From contig JARFIW010000003.1 of the NCBI GenBank assembly GCA_036346225.1, positions 5,181,501 through 5,245,500 of the forward strand: a stretch of DNA of 64,000 nt. Direction: 5' to 3'. Source of the stretch: Platerodrilus igneus (lineage: Eukaryota; Arthropoda; Insecta; Coleoptera; Lycidae). How positions within the stretch are numbered: the stretch's first letter is position 1; each line of letters begins with the position of its first letter. Below the pieces are notes generated by a model. That model was not told the origin of the DNA, made no database searches, and saw nothing but the letters and a program-made list of their open reading frames with translations. Both the position numbers and the translations under genes were made by a program. This document shows positions 58,206-64,000 of this stretch, piece by piece.

Positions 58206-59099
58206 ATTATCTTTTTAACATTTCATACTAAATAAGGTGTATATCAATTGAATTCTGTATTTTAATAAACTGGTTGATTGTTTAGCCTCTAAACAACTTA
58301 TTTAACAACCGAACCGTATATGATTAGTTGTATGTAAATCAACCATAGCTGTACAGCTAAACACAATTTTTTAAACCAAATTTGAATGTGTAGTCTATTC
58401 GTAGGTAATTTAACAAAAAAAAGAAATGCATAAATGATAATCGGCTTATTTTACCTTGTAAAGGATTAATTAGTTGAAAAGTTGCGTTCTCATATTGAGA
58501 TGCAATATTTTTATCCTAAAAATTAGATATGTTTGAATCGAATTTGCTATATACTCATTTTGAGTATACGAGTAACCTTGGAATAAGGTGCTGAACCTTT
58601 ATTTCAAGAAGTGTGCATTTCACAAAGAAAATTTAAACATTCTAAACCAGAAACAATAATTATTTCAAAGCAAGCGCTTCAAGAACTTCAAGTGAAATTT
58701 TTTTACTTAAAGTAAAGATAAATGTTGAGAACATCAAATTCTGCATTTAAACATATAAAAAATTTCAACTTGAAATATTTTACTTAGCATAAGAATCAAA
58801 AGCTTCAGAACAAATATAAAAATCTAGATTTGTATGCTTCATTTTTGTATTTGTTTGTTCTGTGTATGTATGAAAATAATTTCTGGTTGTTATTTATGAG
58901 TTTTGAGTGACAGATATGAAATTTTGAGCAAATAATAGGAAACTGATGAATGCTAATAATTGTAGTTTAAACTCTTCCATTTTTGCAAGGAGTCTTAACC
59001 TTCCTTCTTCATTTTCTCTTCTTAGGTGGCGTCCACTTTTTTTGTGAAACAACCTTATTTTCTTTACTTTCCCCTCGCTCATTCCTTATCAGCATTTAA
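58206..59099. other. Unannotated AT-rich DNA
   Basis: Nothing recognised; the right end of the piggyBac element may lie here but no TIR was identified. Confidence 0.4.
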
Positions 59100-59366
59100 T
59101 TTTCCAATGCTCCACTCGAAAGCACTACATTGGCTAAGAGGCGAGTCTTTTTATTTGAAAATTTTGAATTTTGTCGAATCCTTGCTATTCCAAGCAAGGC
59201 AGGAATTTTTAATGTGGGCGACAACACTCGTACGCGGTAGCTACATTTTTCCTCTCATCTGAACAAAGACGTATTTTTAGTAAAAATGTTTGCTTAACAC
59301 TTTTCAAGCGGTTCGTAGCAGGAATTGAACACGGGACCTTGGGGTCAGCAGTCATACGTGAACCTG
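59100..59366 (-). mobile_element. tRNA-derived SINE, diverged copy
   Basis: Tail CCAATGCTCCACTCGAAAGC, body CCTTGCTATTCCAAGCAAGG and CGACAACACTCGTACGCGG, then the B box inverse complement GGAATTGAACACGGGACCTT. The very start of the tRNA head is lost at about 59366. More diverged than the copies at 41149 and 48792. Confidence 0.8.
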
Positions 59367-59686
59367 TCTGATTCAGGTAGCCATTCGCTAGTGTGTCTGC
59401 GGACCTGATCCCAGCTAACCATATCCTTCTGGAACTTTGCCTACTATTTTGGCCATTATTTCTACCCCTATTTAATCGCAGACTACTTTTAATGAAAAAT
59501 GCACCCATGGCATCTATACGGCGCTTTTTAGGCACAGCTTAGTATTTAACAAGTTTTGCCTACTACAGGCACAGGAATAAGATGCTCGCAGTTTTTGTAT
59601 TATAACGTATACAATTAATTATACGGGGCAATATGCACTGAAAGACAAAGAGCACCACCCTAAAGCCGTTAAAAGTACATAAGGTG

Positions 59687-59694
59687 ATTTATAT
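59687..59694. repeat. hAT target-site duplication, left
   Basis: ATTTATAT, identical to 62765-62772. Confidence 0.85.
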
Positions 59695-60845
59695 TAGGGA
59701 TGGACTCGGGCTGGGCTTTCGGGCCGGCCCGGCCCGGCCCGTGCCCGGCCCGATTTCGGGCTCGAATCCGGGCCGGGCCGTTGACTACATTATTCGGGCC
59801 GTGCCCGGGCCGGGCCAATTTTTTTTCGGGCCGGGCCGGGCCAAACGACTCGGGCCGGCCCGAATTTTTCGGGCCGAAAAACGCACGAGTAGATACTCCA
59901 CCGTCCTTTCACTTCTATCTCACAGTGAGTAAGTAAACGTTTGTAATTATATTTTCACGTAGTGTCTTCATGAACCCATTAATAATCAGTTTTTCCTCTT
60001 ATTTAGTGTAAAGGAGACTTCTTATCCCAGATATTTTTTTTTAGTCCTATTTAAGGTGATTTATTCATAATTCAAAAGTTTGAACTATTTATATTATGCA
60101 TATGTATATACTTCAAATTTCAATCATGCGGCGAACGTCGATATTATCAATCGCGTGTGTAGTTTATGTCTTCCGCCTAAAACACTAAAGAGTTATTGCA
60201 ATGTTCATTTTATAAATTTTTTAATAAAGTTTTCTTTTATTTGACATTTACACATGTGCAATTACACCTTTAATGTTTATACTTTATTAAAATACAGGAC
60301 ACCTTTATTTGATTTAAATACAGACAGGGAATGCTTTTATTTAAGGCGCCTTAATTATGACATATACCAAATGCCTAACGTACAAACTTATATTTAATTG
60401 TCTGCTTTTGTATAAATATTGTGAAATTAAGTGAAAATAAGTGAAATTTAGAGATATAATGTCCAAGTTTATAGCACGAAAAAGATATAGAACTTCAACG
60501 CTCTAAATACGAGGATGCTGTTTTGTAATGCTTTTCCTAGAAGTAAGGTGTAAAAATCCTTTTGAAAACAGATATGCTATGCTTGGGAAGAAGTAAAGAA
60601 CAGTGTCTTGAAGTAAACTCGAAGAGTATTCCGTGAAAGCACTTTGACACCACATACAAATGTTATAGAATCAGTGGGAAATATAAAACTCAAATAATAA
60701 AAAAGGTTCATCTTTGTGTGAAAACAATTTTTTGATCTTTTCTCATACATAGTTAAACATGTATTATAGGTCACCTTATCACAAAAGAGATTAATTCTAT
60801 ATTCATTTTTAAAACATAACTTATAGATATAGAATACTAAACATA

Positions 60846-62136
60846 CGAGGGTAAGGTGAAAAGTTTTTGGCCTACAATGAAAGACTGCAATTTTCAGTAA
60901 AAAAAAAATTATTTTTCGCATAATCCCCCTTAACTTCAACACGCTTGGTCCAGCGTTTCTCCAACATCAGTATTCCTTCCCGGAAGTAACAGTCTGGAAG
61001 GCTGTGAAAATATTCGTTTACGGCCCTCTCAACTTCTTCATTGGACATGAAGCGCTTCCTAGAAACAAATTTTTGCAAGTTTGGAAACAGATAGAAGTCT
61101 GAGGGCACCAAATCAGGGGAATATGGAGGGATGGCCGAGTAAGTCGTACCACAAATCCGTCAATTTTCCCATCGCCAACACACCCTTGTGTGCAGGTGCG
61201 TTGTCTTGGTGAAAGATGATTTTTTTCTTCTTCAAGCCAGGCCTCTTCTCGCGAATTTTGGCATCCAGCTGGTCTAGAAGGGTGGAGTAATATTGGCCTG
61301 TAATTGTTCTGCCTTTTTTAAGGTAATCTATTAACAGGATCCCTTTCGCATCTCAGAACACGCTGGACATCACCTTTCCGGCAGATGCGATCGACTTCGC
61401 TTTCTTTGGCGCTGAACAACCGGCTTCCACCCACTGATTCGACTGTTGTTTCGTTTCTGACGTGTAATGCTGGACCCATGTCTCATCCATAGTGACAAAT
61501 CGCCGCACAAAATCGCTCGGATCCTTATTGAACCGGGTCAAACATTGCTGCAAAACTCGTGTTTGCATTTGCTTTTGATCGGCATTCAGCAAATGCGGCA
61601 CCCATCTTGCGCAGAGCTTTCGCATCCCTAACTCTTTGTGTAAGATGTTTCGCACCCTTTCGTCCGATATCCCTACAGCCTCAGAAATCTCCTTCACTTT
61701 CAATCGCCTATCGTCCAACACGATATCATACACTTTTTCGATCGTTTCCGGCGTAGTTGCGGTTTTTGGTCGTTCTTCACGTGGGTCATCTTCGAGAGAC
61801 GTGCGACCGCGTTTAAATTCAGCTGCGCATTTTTTAACGGTTGACAGGAAAGGGGCAGAGTCTCCGTAAACTTTTGTCAACTTCGAATGAATTTCCTGAG
61901 AGGTTAATCCGTCCAAAACGAAGAATTTTATGACCGCGCGATATTCAAGTTTATCCATCTTAAGAAAACACACATAAGACGTCTGCTTGAAAAAATTCGT
62001 ATAAACAAACTACTTGAGATAGCAAGTTGAAACTTGTCATACGAACTAATGACATGCGCACGCAGGCGGAAAGCACAAACTCTTACTGATTGGAACCCCA
62101 TCTCTGTCAGGCCGAGAACTTTTTACTTTACCCTCG
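60846..62136 (-). mobile_element. mariner transposon, complete outline, nested in hAT
   Basis: 1291 bp, the usual mariner size. TIRs start CGAGGGTAAGGTGAAAAGTT (60846) and, inverted, CGAGGGTAAAGTAAAAAGTT (to 62136). They extend about 28 bp with a few mismatches. TA on each side (60844-60845 and 62137-62138) is the standard target duplication. One transposase gene fills the interior. Confidence 0.95.
60872..61973 (-). pseudogene. mariner transposase (D34D), two disabling lesions
   Basis: The likely start is MDKLEYRAV at 61958, 5 codons inside the first Met. An N-terminal helix-turn-helix DNA-binding half (VKKCAAEFKRGRTSLEDDPR, KEISEAVGISDERVRNILHK, LGMRKLCARWVPHLL) precedes the catalytic half. 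The three catalytic Asp are in VTMDETWVQHYT, HQDNAPAHKG and YSPDLVPSDF. Once the frameshift is allowed for, spacing between the second and third is D34D, the mariner signature. Overall pattern resembles the irritans-type group (inference). TGA at 61353-61355 replaces the Trp expected in VFWD, and a frameshift near 61128 separates the HP and PYSPDL parts. It is therefore inactive, but otherwise little decayed. Confidence 0.92.
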
Positions 62137-62764
62137 TATATGTCAAAATAAAGAGTAAAGGAAAAAATACTTGCAATAACACTCCTTTAAATTGGATACA
62201 AACTTTTAATAAAGGATACTTTAATTGAAGATTCTTTTAATAAAGTCTGCTTGGAATGAGTTTGCTATAATTCTCTAAAATCAAGTAGATAATTTTAGTA
62301 AAATTCTTTAAAGTAGGAACGAAAACTAAAGCGGGCGCAAATTTATGATAAGGGTTATAAGGTACGTTAAGCGTACAATTTCATAAACATTGAAAAATGC
62401 TAAACATTTTGTACTTTTGTTACATATTTCTAGGATTTTTAAAGAATCAAAAATCAAATGACATACTACGGTATGTTCCACTAGTATCTTCATTGTAACT
62501 CAAAATCATAATACTCTTATATCATGCAAAAGAGCGATAGTTACTTTGTTGAACACAACTGAAAAAAATATCTTCTCATTCGCTGAATAAGAGTCTTGCC
62601 GGCTCGCTCCGGCGGGCCGGGCCGCCAGTTTTCATTTCGAGTCAGGCCTCGGGCCGAGCCGGGCCGGTTACTTTTCTGCGTCGGGCCGGGCCGGTCACTT
62701 TTTTGTGTCGGGCCGGGCCGGGCTTATTAAAAGCGCGGCCCGGCCCGGCCCAAGTCCATACCTA

Positions 62765-62772
62765 ATTTATAT
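62765..62772. repeat. hAT target-site duplication, right
   Basis: ATTTATAT, identical to 59687-59694. Confidence 0.85.
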
Positions 62773-64000
62773 TTACACTCCAATAAATTTTAGAAATTTT
62801 GATAAAAGTACAACAATTAGAATAATTCTCAATCTTAGATTCACTCATACACTCATAGGAAAACATTTTTATTAATGAAACAGGATTTTTGGAAGATATC
62901 GAATTCGCGCCCATTTAGTAAAACGCAAATCTGTCGTTCTAGAGCCAGTAAAATAATTAATTAACAAAAATGCACAAATATAGGGAAAACTTAGTCGTTA
63001 CTTATCGAAAACTTAAAAGAGTACCTAGAGTTGACCTCAAATACGTAAGAACCATTTCAGGTTTTTAGTACCAAGAAACTGGAATAGTATCGTGAACCGA
63101 CAGAACTTTGAACTTGAACAACGAGTTCTATACTTGAAGGAGTAAATGTGAACAAGTTAACGGATGTGTGAGAATTAAGATTGTTTATACATTGTTTATC
63201 AAGATGACGGATGATCTAATAGAGTTTAATTTGCTAATAAAATAACTAGTCAATGTTAATTAAAAGGAAAGGACTTACATATTAACAGGTCTCGTAGTGG
63301 TGTCGGAAAATAGCAAAAGCGTATCTCATGTATTTAGATTTTGAATTTAGACGTGCCCTGGCATTTAGTTTGCCGACTAAGATACAAGAACCGACGAGTG
63401 GAATTGCTGGTCTTTAAAAAAGAAAATAGCTAATTTTTGTTGGTCAGGTACAAGTCTTTGCGTTATCATCATAGTCCTTATTGTAAAAGAATGACATTCT
63501 TCATCACAAACTACGCCTGTCAATGGTGAAATTGATAAAAAGCTCGCTTTATAGGGTTATGATAACGCGCCAACTGCACATGTAGACTTATCTATGTGCT
63601 TAAAATAAGTTATATTAATGTATATCTCTTATTAGATTTTTATTCTTTATAGGATCTTCGTAGCCACCATACATTTAGATAACTGATGCTGAAGAGTAAT
63701 TTATTGTTTTAAATCGAATCTTTTGAGGTTTAAAAGGCAATTTTATTAACATAGAAGCTAACTGAAACATGAGAAATACTTTGAAAGTTAGGTATTTTAT
63801 TGCAAAACTCAAAACGCTTTCTCCTAAATCCTCTATGTTAAGTTACAAAATGTGTTGTGTAATAATAAAGAATGTTATTACTTTAATAAAATATTATTAC
63901 AATTGTTTTGATACCTTGGAAGTAAATACATAGTAGGCAATTTTTAGACTAAAAATAAATTCTGGCCACTGGAACAAGTTTTCAAGGTCGATGAGGCAGC
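62773..64000. other. Unannotated AT-rich DNA
   Basis: No gene, TIR or tandem repeat recognised up to the window end. Confidence 0.45.

Larger units (their letters stand above)
59695..62764. mobile_element. hAT-like transposon with GGCCC-rich ends, carrying a mariner
   Basis: The left end TAGGGATGGACTCGGGC (59695) and the inverse complement of the right end, TAGGTATGGACTTGGGC (to 62764), form TIRs. The left end matches the Ac-like hAT consensus TAGGGATG. The 8-bp ATTTATAT repeats exactly at 59687-59694 and 62765-62772, the duplication length expected of hAT. Inside both ends lie dense GGGCCGGGCC repeats (59705-59880 and 62596-62752) in otherwise AT-rich DNA. No transposase was recognised in the interior, so it is a non-autonomous element. 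Without the mariner (1291 bp plus TA) it would be about 1.78 kb. The inner part 59881-60843 and 62139-62590 shows nothing else. Confidence 0.85.

Noticed and set aside
59684..59936. Gly/Pro/Arg-rich frames over the GGCCC tract
   Set aside because: These are products of the GC-rich simple repeat at the hAT end, not genes.

Overview
This window looks like intergenic, repeat-packed nuclear DNA of an insect. It is strongly AT-rich, has no operons or tight gene packing, and carries eukaryotic mobile elements throughout: tRNA-derived SINEs, RTE-type and R1-like LINEs, an LTR, and mariner, hAT, piggyBac, PIF/Harbinger and Sola-like DNA transposons. A short TTAGG run (the insect telomere unit) fits. 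I could not fix the order of insect. I recognise no intact host gene, rRNA, genuine tRNA gene or CRISPR array. Nearly every recognisable coding stretch belongs to a mobile element, and every one carries stops, frameshifts or deletions.

Layout. 1-2.5 kb: mostly featureless, with one unassigned ORF. 2.5-3.0 kb: LINE tail. 3.45-6.27 kb: complete outline of a Sola-like DNA transposon with matching terminal inverted repeats, AATT target duplication, subterminal motif repeats and a broken transposase. 6.3-9.2 kb: no genes, small repeat relics. 9.2-14.9 kb: two copies of an R1-like LINE (LINE-A) head to head; the left one keeps most of ORF2. 17.4-19.1 kb: ORF1 of an R1-like LINE on the minus strand. 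19.1-22.5 kb: nothing recognisable. 22.5-24.25 kb: 5' part of an RTE-type LINE.

23.7-35.5 kb is a direct tandem duplication with a 6.9-kb unit. Each unit holds an RTE fragment, about 0.9 kb of unknown DNA, a seven-monomer tandem array of a tRNA-derived SINE, and a LINE-A fragment. The first unit also holds a 1.73-kb TG...CA insertion flanked by ATGT, probably a solo LTR; the second unit shows the empty site. The second unit instead has a deletion of about 0.4 kb.

35.9-46 kb: mostly unannotated DNA with RTE tails and a SINE pair at 40.8-41.45 kb in which three copies of the same target sequence flank two SINEs. 46.1-48.1 kb: ORF1 and endonuclease remains of a second R1-like LINE (LINE-B). 48.8-49.1 kb: a SINE with a 13-bp target duplication. 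49.5-50.6 kb: PIF/Harbinger transposase fragment with a convergent BESS-like ORF. 51.7-54.2 kb: RTE-type LINE reverse transcriptase. 55.2-58.2 kb: second Sola-like transposase, an RTE 5' UTR fragment and a degenerate piggyBac transposase, end to end. 59.1-59.37 kb: SINE. 59.7-62.76 kb: a hAT-like element with GGCCC-rich ends and an 8-bp target duplication, with a complete mariner inserted inside it.

The genes do not form a pathway. The window is best read as an archive of insertions, nested insertions and one local duplication, several of which can be ordered in time from the sequence alone.
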